From: Candidatus Absconditabacterales bacterium
Lineage (GTDB): Bacteria > Patescibacteriota > Gracilibacteria > Absconditabacterales > Absconditicoccaceae
Direction of reading: 5' to 3'
Assembly: GCA_023228925.1 (NCBI GenBank)
Contig: JALOAF010000003.1
Span: forward strand, 1-64,000
Length of the DNA stretch: 64,000 bases
Shown here one piece after another: positions 43,986-55,826 of this stretch (position 1 is the first letter of the stretch; each line of letters opens with the position of its first letter). The translations under genes and the position numbers were made by a program. The notes beneath the pieces were generated by a model. That model worked only from the letters and a program-made list of their open reading frames with translations. It was not told the DNA's origin and made no database searches.

Positions 43986-44088
43986 GCCATTAGAAGCAGG
44001 CTAGGATATGATAAATCCTAGGACTCAAAAAGTCTAATAATATGCTTCTTTGGGAGGTTAGGTATTCCTACCTTCCTCCTTTTTTTTA
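43986..44088 (+). ncRNA. Structured RNA of about 100 nt, family not identified
   Basis: Starts 7 bases after a consensus -10. AGAAGCA (43992) pairs with TGCTTCT (44043), enclosing two hairpins, CTAGGAT/ATCCTAG and GACT/AGTC: a three-way junction. A terminator follows (GGAGG-TAGG/CCTA-CCTCC then T8). No open frame. It could be a free small RNA or a riboswitch-like attenuator for the PriA-like gene 64 bases on. The junction shape recalls small-ligand riboswitches but the conserved core bases of those I know are absent. Confidence 0.65.
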
Positions 44089-44151
44089 TTGAAAAAAATA
44101 TTTTTATTCATATCTTATATAATATATTTTAATTTTTTAAACAAAAACAAA

Positions 44152-45186
44152 GTGAATTACGAATTATTTAAACATAAAAATAAATGAATTTTTTTGGTCG
44201 ATATGAGAAGAGAAACCGATTATATTTTTTCAGAAATTACAAAAGCATCCTTGAAAAAACAAATAAAAAACAATAAAAAAATATGAATTATTGTAAATAA
44301 AAAATGATTTTCAAATGGTATTTTTTGTCAAAAATGTTGATATGTGCCAAAATGTAATAAATGCGATATAAATATTAGTTATTATAAAATCAATGAAGAC
44401 AAAATATGACTTTGTAATATATGTAAAACACAATATAATTTTCCAATAGAATGCCCTCATTGTCATTCATCAGAAATTAAAGAATTTGGGATATGAGTTC
44501 AAAGAATAGCAGAAGATATCCAAACAGAATATAATGTAAAAACAGTAATTATTGACTCTGATTCCACAAAATCAAAGAAAAAAATCAAAGAAATTTTAGA
44601 ACAAAAAGATGTTCAGGTTTACATTTGAACATCATTACTAAATACTCCTATTAAGTGAATTGATTTAGATTTGATAATATTTTTGAATGCTGATATAGGT
44701 TTAAATATTCCAGACTACTCTGCTGCAAAAAATAATTTTTATTTTTTATATGATACTTTTGTAAATCATACTTGCAAAAGTTATATAGTGCAAACTTTCA
44801 ATCCTGAAGTTTATAGTATCAGAAATGCTTGTAAAATGGATAAAGAATTGTTTATATCAGAAGACAATAAATTTAGAGAAAAAAATCTTTATCCACCATT
44901 TTCCGACATTTGTGTAATTTCTCACAAAAATGAAATAGAAGAAAACTTATTTAATAAAATAGATAGAATGTACAAAGATTTATTGTATTTAAAAGATAAG
45001 TATCAAATAGATAGTTTGGAAATCTATACTACTCCACCATTGATTTACAAAATGTTCAATAAATATAGATATAATATTATTTTAAAATGAGAAAATCTAA
45101 GAAATTTTATGGACATAGTTTATACAAAACTAAAAATAAATCAAAAGCACTTTAAAGTAGATCGAAATGCAGAAAATATAGTTTAA
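44152..45186 (+). CDS. C-terminal half of PriA without a working helicase core
   Basis: 344 aa from GTG. It begins at FLVDMRRETDY, which in PriA follows the N-terminal helicase lobe, so the 3'-DNA-binding domain and Walker A/B are gone. The zinc modules remain: CQKCGYVPKCNKCDI and LCNICKTQYNFPIECPHCHS, giving eight Cys. FLNADIGLNIPDYSAAKNNF and YIVQTFNPEVYSIRNA match, as does FREKNLYPPFSDICVI. But G-T-Q is GTS and the V-A-G-R-A-G-R motif VI is replaced by FVNHTCKS. It likely keeps a structural or primosome-binding role. The missing half is not in the window. Confidence 0.82.
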
Positions 45187-45396
45187 TTGCCTTACAAGTA
45201 ATAGTCTTGTAAATTTGATTAGCAAACTTTATGAATCCATCATTAGTGAATAAATTTTAACAACTTTTAATTACTATTTAATAACTTATAACAAACAAGT
45301 CAAATCAAATTAGGTCAAAAATAAGCTTTTTTTGTAAAAAATAAACATTTTCAATATAATTAATTATGATTTATTATTTTATAAAAAAATAAAAAT

Positions 45397-47460
45397 ATGG
45401 AACAAAAGCTAAAAAACATTGTATTTGACACAAACTACAGCAGACAAATAAATAATTGATGAGTTGTAGATTTTCCTATTACTAAGACCCAAAATCAAAA
45501 AGACGAACAAAACAATAAAAAAGAAACAAAAAAATGATTTTTAGATAAGCTAATAGAATCTATTATGCCTAAATGAAAGTCTGGTTTTGCTAAAAAAAAG
45601 AACACAAATAACGAAAATGAAGAAAATCCAATATTAAAAAATTTATCTCTAAAAGAACAAGTAAAACAAATTATAGAAATGCCTGATGAGGAATATTCTG
45701 ATAAGGTTTTAACTAGCCAATTAAGGCAATATATTTCAGCTACAGAAAAACAATATTACAAAACAATTTCTGATTATAAATCTCACATTGCACCATCTTT
45801 TTGGGAAACAAATAGTACACATTTCAATATCGCCTGACTTCTAGGAAAATCCTATTATGTGCAAAGTTATCCTTCTTATATTGATGCACTACGAACAAGA
45901 GAAATATTTTCATTTGATGCAAAACGAGATATGAGTTTTCTTTTATATCCAAAAGATGATGCTGCAATACAATCTATGTTAAAACAAAAAGCAACTCAAT
46001 TAAAAGCAGAAATAAGTGAATCTATCAGGAAAGGAATAACTCTTGATACTGAAATTGAACAACAATATAGAGATGTAGAAGATATTAGACAAAAATTAAC
46101 TACCCGTGAAGAAAGATATTTTGAATTATGATATTATACAAATCTTTATGAAGAAAAAGAAGATAAACTAAAAGAAACTGGAAGAAAGTTTGAACAAAAA
46201 ATTTCTGGGTATTGAGTAAAAGTAAAACATTCTATTCAAAGAATGGACGAAGGCTTTAATAGTACCCTGCCTTTATGTAATGATGAATTGTGAATAACAA
46301 GAAGTGCTGTAACATCTTCTTTGGCCTGAAGCTTTCCTTTTATTTCAAATGATCTTATAGATAAAACTGGGATTTTGTATGGACTAAATAGTTACACCTG
46401 ATCTTTGGTGATATTTGATAGATTTAGTTGAAAATTACCAAACATGAATAGCTGTATTTTAGCTACTTCTGGAGCCTGAAAATCTTTTGCAGTAAAATTA
46501 GAAATTTTAAGATATTTAATAAACTGAATTGACGCTATCGTTATAGATCCAGAAAACGAATATAAGTGACTTTGTGATAGAGTTGGTGGTACTTATGTAA
46601 ATATAGCCACTAATTCACAGCAATATTTAAATCCTTTTGATATACCACCAAATATAGAGGATGTAGAATATTGACCATGAGATCTTCTTAGAAGTCAAAT
46701 AATGAATCTAATATGATTGATAGAACTTTTGATTTGAGACTTAAATACCGAGGAAGAAGCTTTATTGGACAAGGCTTTACAAAGTACTTATAACTTAAAA
46801 TGATTCTCTTTTGAGGAGACAAAATATGAATGAAAACAACCTCCAATTATGGAAGATTTAATGAACACTTTGGATGGTATGGATTGATGAGAAAAAATGG
46901 CATTGAAATTAAGTAAATATGTTACTGGTACTTTTGGGAAAGTTTTCAACAATTATACAAACGTAGACATTAGTAATAAAATGACTGTTTTTAGTATAAG
47001 AGATCTAGAAGATGCCCTCAAAACACCTGCCATGTTTAATGTATTAAACTTTATTTGGACAAAAGTAAGAGCACAAAAGAAAAAAAGATTGTTAGTCTGT
47101 GATGAAGCATGGATTATGTTGAAACATAAAACATCTGCTGAATTTTTATTTTGACTAATCAAAAGAGCCAGAAAATATTGAGTAGGAATTACAACAATAT
47201 CACAAGATATTGAAGATTTTATAAGAAGCGAATATGGTAAGCCTATCATATCAAACTCTGCTTTACAAATATTATTAAAACAATCTACAACTTCTATAAA
47301 ATCATTAAATAGCTTATTATGATTATCTGAAGCAGAACAAAGAAGATTGGTTTCTTGTGGAGTATGAGAATGATTAATTTTTGCATGAGCACAACATGTA
47401 TGAGTAAAAATATTGGCTTCTGCAGAAGAGGCAACATTTATATCTACAGATGTAAAATAA
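45397..47460 (+). CDS. VirB4/TraC-type secretion ATPase
   Basis: 687 aa. Residues 130-330 match the CagE/TrbE/VirB4 N-terminal domain. Walker A is ATSGAGKSFAVKLEI near residue 357, with the second glycine TGA; Walker B is RLLVCDEAWIMLK near 567, and GITTISQDIEDF and IISNSALQILLKQS follow as in VirB4. This ATPase powers type IV secretion or conjugative pili. CPR genomes commonly carry such a gene with several membrane proteins, used for an unknown surface machine. The N-terminal 120 residues are extra and charged. First gene of a run to 53807. Confidence 0.9.
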
Positions 47461-47461
47461 T

Positions 47462-48424
47462 ATGAATAAAAAACAAAAAACATATAGCAACAAAACCGAA
47501 CTAGCATTGTCTGCATTAATGTTTTTTTCTCCATTAATACAAAATCTAATCAAAAAAAATAATATAAATATAGAAGAGTCCGAAAAAAATTTTTTGAATT
47601 GATATATTAAGTTATGATATTTTAATATAATTTTGTTAGGGATTAGTGTGTTTTTTCAAATTATTTATTACACAAGCAATAACAAATTGTTCCAAAGTTT
47701 ATGAATTATTTTAAGTATAGTATTGTGAATATCTTTGGTTATTTGAAGTGTTTATGCAATATTAAACAAAGAAATTCTTTGAAAAAATAATGAAAAAGAT
47801 TTTAATTACAAAGACGAAAAACTATTAGATAATATTTTATACTACATTCCAGTATATAATGTATACAAACGATATAATGAACATAAATTTGAAAATCCAA
47901 ATATACTTTTAAAAGAATCTTTGTTGTTGCGAACAGTATTTACAGTGTTTTTGTTAATCTTTCCTTGAGAAAACTTAATAATTATTCTCATCCTTATTGT
48001 TGCTTTAAGAATAATATCTATAGCAAATTGATTATATTGATGAGAAAAGTTCAATATAATAATAAATAAAATTTTCAAAAAAAATCCAGAAGAAATATGG
48101 GGATATATATTAGGGGTGAGCACAACATTATTTAATTGAAAAAAAATAACAGAAAATATTAGTAATATTAAACAAAAATTTGAATTAATACCAAAAATAG
48201 ATTACAAACAAATATTGTCTCAATACTTGATATTACTAATTTTGTTATGATTTTTATTTTATTTGTGAGTAAGTAATAATAACATTAATCTAATTTTTGC
48301 GGCTTTATTAATTACATGAAGATATGGTGTAATGATAATTAAACGAAAACATGTTCCAAATATACCGATTTTAAAGGAATTTGTTAATTTATTTTTTAAA
48401 AACAAAAATGAAAAAAAGATTTAA
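47462..48424 (+). CDS. Polytopic membrane protein next to VirB4
   Basis: 320 aa from ATG two bases after the VirB4 stop. Six or seven hydrophobic segments, e.g. FNIILLGISVFFQIIYY, ILSIVLGISLVIGSVYAI, NLIIILILIVALRIISIANG and a final YLILLILLGFLFYLGVS. No family recognised; position suggests a channel part of the VirB4 machine. Its end overlaps the next gene by 17 bases in another frame. Confidence 0.7.
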
Positions 48425-49736
48425 GTTAGTTTTAAGTATGTTTATGTTATTAGTATGAATTGTGTGAATTTCAAGCGCATGATTTGATCTAATAATAAGT
48501 GAAATTTCTTTAAGTAATGAAGGAAATACAGTAGCTTTATATTCAGAACCATCAATAAATATAAAAATAGAAAATATATGAAATGAAGCTGCAAAAAATA
48601 ATTCAACTATATCAGAAGGATTTATAAAGTGTATAGAAGTAAATTCTTCAAATGAAGTGTTTAAATCATCTGCTATGAATACATTTATAATAAATCCAGA
48701 TAGTAGTATGATTGCTTGAAACTTAAATTTAAAAAACACTTTAACTCAAACTCAAAGAGAAGTAACAATAGAATGTAGTATAAATAAAGGCTGAGCACAA
48801 AACAACAATTTTACTAGTAGCGAAACAGACACTAGCAATAATTCAAAAGAGTTTTCTTTTTGGGTAGATAAATTATCTAGATTTGATTCTTCTATGGACA
48901 GAGCAATTGAGCCAATAAAAAAAAACTTAGATGCAGCAGAACCAAATTCTACTTTATGATGATGAGATTCTATAAGAAGCTTTGTTTTTAATAAAATAGT
49001 AAATGTGGTAACTCCAATTATAATTATTGTTGGTATTGCAGTATGAATTATCTGAGCATATAAGTTATTTTTTTCAGATAAAGAAGAAGATACAAAAAAA
49101 TGATTTATGCTAATAATTTATTGAATTTTAGGAATAATTATTATTTTAAGTGCTAGATATATTTGAAATGTAATATTTGAAGATATGTTTAGATCAGGAG
49201 ATGCAATTTGATTGAATTGAGTTGATTTAGCACAACAAATATATGAAAAAATAGCATATCCATTTATAAAAATAATAGTATATCTTGCATTATGAGTGCT
49301 ATTTTTGGTACTAGCTGGTAAAACATTATGATTTATTACAAAATCAGATTGATCTGGTCAAAAAAAAGCAGGAACAATGATTGCACGAAGTGCTATATCT
49401 ATGTTGGTTATAATATGAGCAAAACAACTAGTAGAAGCTGTATATTGAAAACAAGAAACCGTTTTAAATCAAAGTGCTCAAAACTTATGAGAAATAGGGG
49501 GCTGAATATTGGCGGATAAAAGTATTCCTATATTATATACAGTAATCAATCGAATTATGGGATTAACATCTCTAGTTGTATTGGTAATAATAATATTCCA
49601 AACATTTCAAATATTGGTCAATCCCGATAAGGCTGAAAATCGAAAAAAAATTAGCAAAACAATATTATATATTTTTATATGAATATTGATTATTGGAACA
49701 GGATATGTACTTACAAACTTCCTTGTAATCAACTAA
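48408..49736 (+). CDS. Exported multi-TM protein, possible VirB6/TrbL-like channel part
   Basis: 442 aa with signal peptide (MKKRFKLVLSMFMLLVGIVG). Residues 25-185 are a soluble Ser/Asn-rich domain with two cysteines (KCIEVN, IECSIN). The rest has six or seven helices in two repeats: VTPIIIIVGIAVGIIGAYKL with GFMLIIYGILGIIIILSARY, and later TSLVVLVIIIFQTFQILVN with ILYIFIGILIIGTGYVLTN. That paired pattern is like VirB2 pilins joined to a longer membrane part. Assignment as secretion-channel component rests on place and shape only. Confidence 0.65.
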
Positions 49737-49800
49737 TAGTCTTGCTTTTTTTACAAAAAATTATATACTTAATGCATCATTTATAACTAATTATTAAATA

Positions 49801-50805
49801 GTGTATAATTTATACCAAAGTAATTTACGAAAAGATATACAAACAAAAATATATGACAAACCACACTTTACAGTAAAATTGTTTGGTAAAGAACATTTTT
49901 GATTAATAAAAGAAAAAAAAGTATGAATATTCAAAACAAGGTGGCTACAAATAATGTGAGTAGTCCTACCAACAGATAAAGAATATGTTAGATCAGAATT
50001 ACAAAAACTACAAGAAAAATACAAAAAAGAAAAATGAGTAATTTTTGTCCAATTGTGTCTACTCAACGAAATAATAAGATTTGAAAATGTGTGAGTAAGA
50101 TCTGATAGTTTCTTAAATGATATGAAAGAAATGAGATTACAGGTTCGTCAACAAATGAAAGATTTGTACTGATTAGAAACAGCTTTCAGAGAAAATATGC
50201 CACAAGCAAATATAGTATATGACATTACAAAATCAGATGAAGATTTGATTAAAGAAATGAATTCTGGTTGCAAAGAAAGAGTAAAAAAAGCTATAAAAAA
50301 AGGAATTGAATTTGGTGTAGCTTCTCCTGATCAGTATGATCTATTTTACCAAAAATGGGTAGAGCTTTCGTGAATGAAAGGGTTTAATATTATACCAAAA
50401 AAACAATACAATAAATTAATTAGATATATGACTCAAAACAATCGTGGTAATTTGTTTACTTCTACAATAAATGGAGATATCATTGCTGGAAGTATTTGTG
50501 TATACGACCAACATCGTATAATTTATTTATATGGATTTTCAAATAGAAAATATTCTAATATAGGAGGTCATCATTATCTAAAGTTTAAAATTTTTGGACA
50601 TGCTAGAAAACTATGAATGACTTATGTAGATATGCTTGGATGAGCCCCAACAGGATTTCCAACTCACCCACTCAATGGAGTAAGTAGATTTAAAGAATCC
50701 TTGTGATGAACAAAAATAGAACAATACGGCAGTTATGATCTCATAATTAGACCACGATTATATAAGTTATTTAAATTTTATTTTAAATTAAAAAACAGAG
50801 AATAA
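49801..50805 (+). CDS. FemX/FemAB-type peptidyl transferase
   Basis: 334 aa from GTG, the first start after an in-frame TAA. Two GNAT-like domains; the hallmark is CKERVKKAIKKGIEFGVASP, then FYQKWVELSGMKGFNIIPKK, LFTSTINGDIIAGSICVYDQ and the finish YVDMLGGAPTGFPTHPLNGV with SRFKESLGG. Fem enzymes use aminoacyl-tRNA to add residues to the lipid II stem peptide. In CPR they are common and may modify surface polymers or proteins. Its place inside the VirB4 run suggests a wall-modifying role for the machine. Confidence 0.87.
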
Positions 50806-50873
50806 AAACAAATATTTTATTATAAACACAGCTCACCTCATACCACACACCAATAGATACTTATGTCAAAAAG

Positions 50874-50900
50874 AAAAGAGCAAATAAATCTCTTTTTTTT
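50874..50900 (+). terminator. Terminator after the FemX-like gene
   Basis: AAAGAG pairs with CTCTTT across a short loop and is followed by eight T. Confidence 0.7.
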
Positions 50901-50913
50901 CATATTTTTTCTC

Positions 50914-50927
50914 TTTTTGAGTATAAT
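50914..50927 (+). promoter_or_regulatory. Extended -10 promoter
   Basis: TTTTTGAGTATAAT ending at 50927 with no good -35. The same 14-base string precedes the RNA at 10931. Drives the gene at 50963. Confidence 0.6.
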
Positions 50928-50962
50928 AATAGTGTATATTATATTTATTCTAATATGATAAT

Positions 50963-52315
50963 ATGACTGAAAACAAGAACATAAATTTATGAGAAATCTT
51001 AAACAATAGTAATATTGAAAATTTTTCTACTAATGAAAACATAATACCTCAAATAAACAAAAACAACAATTTAGACAACAATAAAGATACAATTAATTTA
51101 GAAAATATAAAAATAGAGGAAGCCAAAAGCTTTAGTAATGAAAAAATTATTTTTGAAAATATTGAATTAGAAAATAAAGAAAAAAAACATTATCGCATTA
51201 ATTATCGAAAAATTTTTATTATATCATTTTTAACAATAATTATTACAGTAAGTGTTTCTATATGATTGAAAACTTACAACAATTATATAAATGATCAAGT
51301 GACTAATATAGAAAACAAGGAAAACAAAATAATATCAAATATAAATAAAATTAAAGATTTTTTAAAAACTTATTTAGGATTAGATACTAAACATTGAGCG
51401 GGGAACAATTATAATCTTATAGGAGAAGATTGAATCAACAATCTAAATGAAATAATAAAATCTAAAATAAACTATATACAAAAAAAAGATATATTAAGTA
51501 CAGCCGTAAAAAACTTGAACAACAACATTTTGTCTAATCATAAAACACTAGAGAATCTAAAAAAATCTATTAGTAAAGAATGATTTTTATCAAAAGAAAT
51601 TTGAGAGATTATATCAAGTGAAGAACAAATATCTTCAATTTACAACTCACTACTCTCTTTGGAGTCTATAAAGTTTAGTAGTGCCATAAATGTTTTTCCC
51701 TATTTAGATACATTTATTGAATGATTATCTAATGCTAGCAAAATATCTAAAAAAGAAATAGAAGAAAAAAATAAAATAATTATATCAAGGTGAGAAAAAG
51801 ATATAAATTTATATCTTAAAAATTGTTATTTAAATCCATTTGAAAGTGATTATGAATGTAGTACTATTTGAGATTTTGAACAATATTATAATCTAAATGA
51901 TGATAAAACTTTTGATACAAGTTTTTTTAAAAGTTTAATAAAATACACAGACACAAAATTAGAACAATCTGAACTTCCAAGTTTTAGCATAGATTTTAAA
52001 AAATTTGATAAAAATAGTAATAAAATTTCTTTTAATATAGACATAAATACATTCAAACAAGATGAACTTGAGTTAGCTAAAAAAGGAATATTATCTCCTC
52101 ATGTGTTTATTTTAAACAATTTAATAAATAACTTAAAACAAAGTAAATTTATTTTAGGAAGAGGAATATCTGTAAAAACATTAAAAACTGAAGCAAAAAC
52201 AATAGAAATAGGATCAACAGAATTTACAATCAACAATTCAAATAAATCATTTACAGTAGAAATACAAAAAGAAAGTGAAAGAGAAATTGATGATTTTATA
52301 AGTACAAATAATTAG
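50963..52315 (+). CDS. Bitopic membrane protein of unknown function
   Basis: 450 aa. Cytoplasmic part of 85 Asn/Glu-rich residues, one membrane helix (IFIISFLTIIITVSVSIGLK) near residue 90, then a 340-residue outer domain of helices and a beta-rich end (FTINNSNKSFTVEIQKESER). Its shape, N-in with one span and a coiled-coil neck, is like PilN/PilO or VirB8/VirB10 proteins, but no sequence motif supports any of them. It forms a pair with the next gene (25 bases apart). Confidence 0.7.
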
Positions 52316-52340
52316 TTTATTTATCATAATAAAAAATATA

Positions 52341-53807
52341 ATGTTTAAAAACAAATGAAATCAAGTAAATAATAACGAAAATAAATGAAACATAGCTTTC
52401 CAAAATTTTGGCAATAATTTCAAATCTAGTATCAATTGGTTTAGGCAAAACAAAGATAAAGTAAAATTTTTGATACCTATTGCTATCATCACTAGTGTTT
52501 TAATGATTTATATGATAATAAAAACTTTTATAAACATTAGTAATCTAAACAAAGAATCTAAAGAACTTTATCAAATAAAAAACTTTAATATAAAAGTTCT
52601 AGAAAATAATGATTATACAAAAGAAGAAATTAAATCTAAAAAAACATTAAATGATTTAATAAATTATGAAATAGAATTATCAAAAGAAATAGAAAAATAT
52701 AATTCTTATCTATCTATTTTACAAAGTCCTTATTCTAATTTTATGAAATACATTTTTTTACCAGAATTAAACATTTGGAAAGATCCTTTTACAAATGAAA
52801 TAGATACTGATTTAATCGGTATAAAATATTTAGAAAAAAATCCTTACAATGATATAAAATTAATTCAAAAACGAAGTGATTTTATTAAAAATGTTTGAGC
52901 AAATAATGAATTTAATAAGATAGAAAGTATAGTAATTTGAGACATAATAGAAGAATGAGATAGTTTTCACATTCCTATGAATATTAAATTCATTTCCAAT
53001 TCAAAGCGTTCATTTTTACTCCTTGTAGAAAAATTATCTATTACCTCCAATCAAAAAAACATTTCATTAATCAACGAATTTATATATAATCTACGGAAAA
53101 ATATAAAAGAAAATAAAATAGAAACAATTGAAAAATTGAAAACAGAATTAAATTTAGATGAAGAAAAAGTAATATGATATAGTTTATACAAACGAATATT
53201 TTCTGAACAAAAAAATGATTTATTAAATGATGAAATTATAAACAAAACTATAAGAGAGCTTGTAGTTTGTGAAGATAGTGAAAAAGATAGCTTATGTTTT
53301 TATAAGTTTAGAGATAAATACAGAGCAATACCAAGTTTAGCTTACACAATAGGAGTAGAAAATAACAAGAACAAAACAGAAGAATTAAAAAAGTTTTTAA
53401 ATAATCTAGCACCAATCATAAAAATAAATACTTTTACCTTTGAAAGACACTTACAGCAAGATTTGAAAAACTTTGAAAATATACAATATAAATGAGAAAT
53501 ACAGATGGATATATATGGAAAAGGAATTAGCGATGAGGAAGTAGATGAAATAGCAGAAAAGTTATGAGAAAAATGTATTAATGAAAAGTTGAGTCCAGAG
53601 ATAGCTCTAAAAAAAATAGAAAATACTTTAATAAATATATGAGATATTGTAAAAGTTGACACAAAAAACACTTCAAATTTACGAGAACTTAAAGGTATAA
53701 TTGAAAATATAGAAAGAGAATATAATAATTTGAGTAACAATCAAAAAATAATAAAATTATTTGAAATTTATAGAATGATGAACGACAATAATTTATGTCA
53801 AAACTAA
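52341..53807 (+). CDS. Bitopic membrane protein of unknown function (partner of 50963)
   Basis: 488 aa. Same plan as its neighbour: a 45-residue N-terminal cytoplasmic part, one span (FLIPIAIITSVLMIYMIIKT), a coiled coil (LNKESKELYQIKNFNIKVLE...) and an outer domain with HIPMNIKFISNSKRSFLLLV, which resembles the PilO-like ferredoxin fold in pattern, and LSITSNQKNISLINEFIYNL. No family is certain. Last gene of the VirB4 run; ends just before the repeat at 53871. Confidence 0.7.
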
Positions 53808-53870
53808 TTTCTAAAATCTAATTGGTATTGTTGGGTCATATGGAACTTGTAAGTTGAAACATCTATTTGT

Positions 53871-53913
53871 TGCAGATGGATTCCTTACAACAACAAAACT
53901 CAGAATGACAAGA
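53871..53913. repeat. Fragment of the CATTCTGAG-type dispersed repeat
   Basis: GCAGATGGATTCCTTACAAC and CTCAGAATGACA are the two ends of the repeat unit clustered at 15765 and 58959, in inverted direction. Lies between convergent genes. Confidence 0.6.
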
Positions 53914-53957
53914 GTGTGTAAAAATAAGAACAAAACCTTAAAAATTGCAAAAATCAA

Positions 53958-54707
53958 TTATTTTTTATTATGAAAAATCGAATCTACATCTTCATCATTT
54001 TCTAAATTTTCTATAAGAAGAGAAAGTTGCTGTTCTTCCTCTCAAGATAAAGAAATAGTATTATCAGGTAAATAATGAATTGCAGAATCAATTATATGAT
54101 AAAATTTATCTTTTAATTGCTGTCATATTGAGCTAAAATTCGTTTTATTGACAATAAGTACAAGATTTCAATCTTCATAATCTATATCTTCAATATCTAA
54201 ATCCATAAGTTCCTCCTCTGCTTGCTCTTTTTCCAAAGGAATCAATTTTTCTATTAAATTTCACTTATCATTTATCATTTCAAATTTAGCATCAATTACA
54301 AAAACTCATTTTGGAATAAACTGCCAAGCAACAGAACCTGGTTCTCCTAAATTTCATCAGTACTTAAAAAAAATAGTTCTAATGTTTGCACTAGTTCTAT
54401 TTGTATTATCAGTCAATGTTTTTACCAAAACAGCTACTCCACCTGGACCATATCATTCATAAAAAACTTCTTTTAAATCCTCTCATTTTAGTTGTCCAGA
54501 TCATTTTTTAATAGCTTTATCTACTACATCTCTAGGTAAATTATAATATTTTGCTTTTTGTAAAGCCAATTCTAAGGTAGGATTCATAGATGGGTCTGCT
54601 CATCATTTAGCAGCCAATTGAATAATTTTTCAAATTTTAGAATAATTCCTAGCTTTTTCTAAATCTCCAGCTGCTTTTCTAGCTGCAATACTATGCCATT
54701 TCCCCAT
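53958..54707 (-). CDS. YebC/PmpR-family regulator (TACO1-like)
   Basis: 249 aa, normal size. [20 protein letters not shown] with NYSKI is close to the M-A-G-H-S-K-W-x-x-I-x-x-x-K family start, although altered; [32 protein letters not shown] and [13 protein letters not shown] are the diagnostic core. YebC proteins act as transcription regulators or, as shown recently for some, help ribosomes through proline stretches. First residues GHSKW are changed to GKWHS. Convergent with the gene at 52341. Confidence 0.93.
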
Positions 54708-54732
54708 TGTCTATTAAAAATATTTTATAAAA

Positions 54733-55203
54733 CTAATCCTGTTCTTTTGATTTAATAACCGCAGAAATATCATCTAATTTATAGCCCTTTCTCATAAGTT
54801 TTTGAATAATATCAAATCAATCAACTCATTTTTTTTTGTAAGAATCTATTTCTTTTCTAATTTTTTGAAAAATACCAGACAACACGTCCTCTTGATACTC
54901 TTGTATTACTTCATTTATCAAATTTTTATCTACTCATTTTTGATATAATTTGTTGCGGACAATAATCACTGGTTTTCATTTATTTACCAATTCACTTCTC
55001 ACATAACTTTCTGCAAAAACTCTATCATCAGCAAATTTTTTTGATTTCAGATAATCCATCGTATATTTTATTTCATCACTATTATATCATTTTTGTTGCA
55101 ATTTTACTTTCAACTCTTTTTCTGTCTTTGGATAACGAGAAATATATTTTAGAGCATACTGACAACAATCTGAGTACAATACCTTTTCTTCTTTATTTGT
55201 CAT
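54733..55203 (-). CDS. recX: Regulatory protein RecX
   Basis: 156 aa. Three-helix repeats typical of RecX: ALKYISRYPKTEKELKVKLQ, then YTMDYLKSKKFADDRVFAESY with VRSEL, and IIQKLMRKGYKLDDISAVIK. RecX modulates RecA filaments; recA itself is not in the window. Its ATG is two bases after the stop of the IleRS-tail gene, so the two are co-translated. Confidence 0.85.
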
Positions 55204-55205
55204 AA

Positions 55206-55826
55206 CTATTTTTTTAAACTAAATGTAACTGTTTTTTCATCAACATTAAACACAGAAACGATATCTCATTCTTGTTTGGAACTTTCAATAGATTCCAATA
55301 ATGCTTCTGTAGATAAAAATTCTCAAAAAGTATCTATCACAGAAATCATATATTGATCATTTGTATGATAAAACATTTTTACCTTGTCATCTACATTGTA
55401 GTCCACATCTTTTCTCATCTGATTTAAAAATCTAGAAACCTCTCTTGCCATTCATTCCATCTCTAGTTCCGGCGTCAATTGCAGATCTAATTTTGCTATG
55501 ACTCCTCCATCAATAGCTACATCATCTCCATCCAGACCTTGATAAGCTATTTCATAATCTTCTTTTTCCAAAATCCAATCATTTCCACTTTCATCAAAAA
55601 CTTTTACTTTTCAATCTTCAAGTTCTACTATATTTCACATCTTTCCATATTTAATAATATTACCTGTATCTTTAGCAAATTTAGCCGAAAGCTGTGAACC
55701 AACAGGCTTAAATATTTTTGTAATTTTTACACCATCTGAAAAAGATTTTATATTCTTTACATTAATTTCTTCTTTAATAATATTCCCATATTTATCCAAA
55801 ATATAATCCACAGAAAAATCTCACAT
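55206..55826 (-). CDS. Stand-alone IleRS C-terminal domain (DUF5915-like)
   Basis: 206 aa from ATG 55826 (MGDFSVDYILDKYGNIIKEE). The body SDGVKITKIFKPVGSQLSAK, YEIAYQGLDGDDVAIDGG, VIAKLDLQLTPELEMEGMAR and EVSRFLNQMRKDVDYNVDDK is the domain that normally ends large isoleucyl-tRNA synthetases. Here it has its own start with no catalytic part upstream: 437 bases of non-coding DNA precede it. It may join a shorter IleRS as a separate subunit or be a remnant used otherwise. TGA glycines are spread evenly, so it is translated like its neighbours. Confidence 0.8.

Noticed and set aside
48408-48424. Frameshift between two membrane proteins
   Set aside because: The second has its own signal peptide at the overlapping ATG, so this is an ordinary gene overlap.
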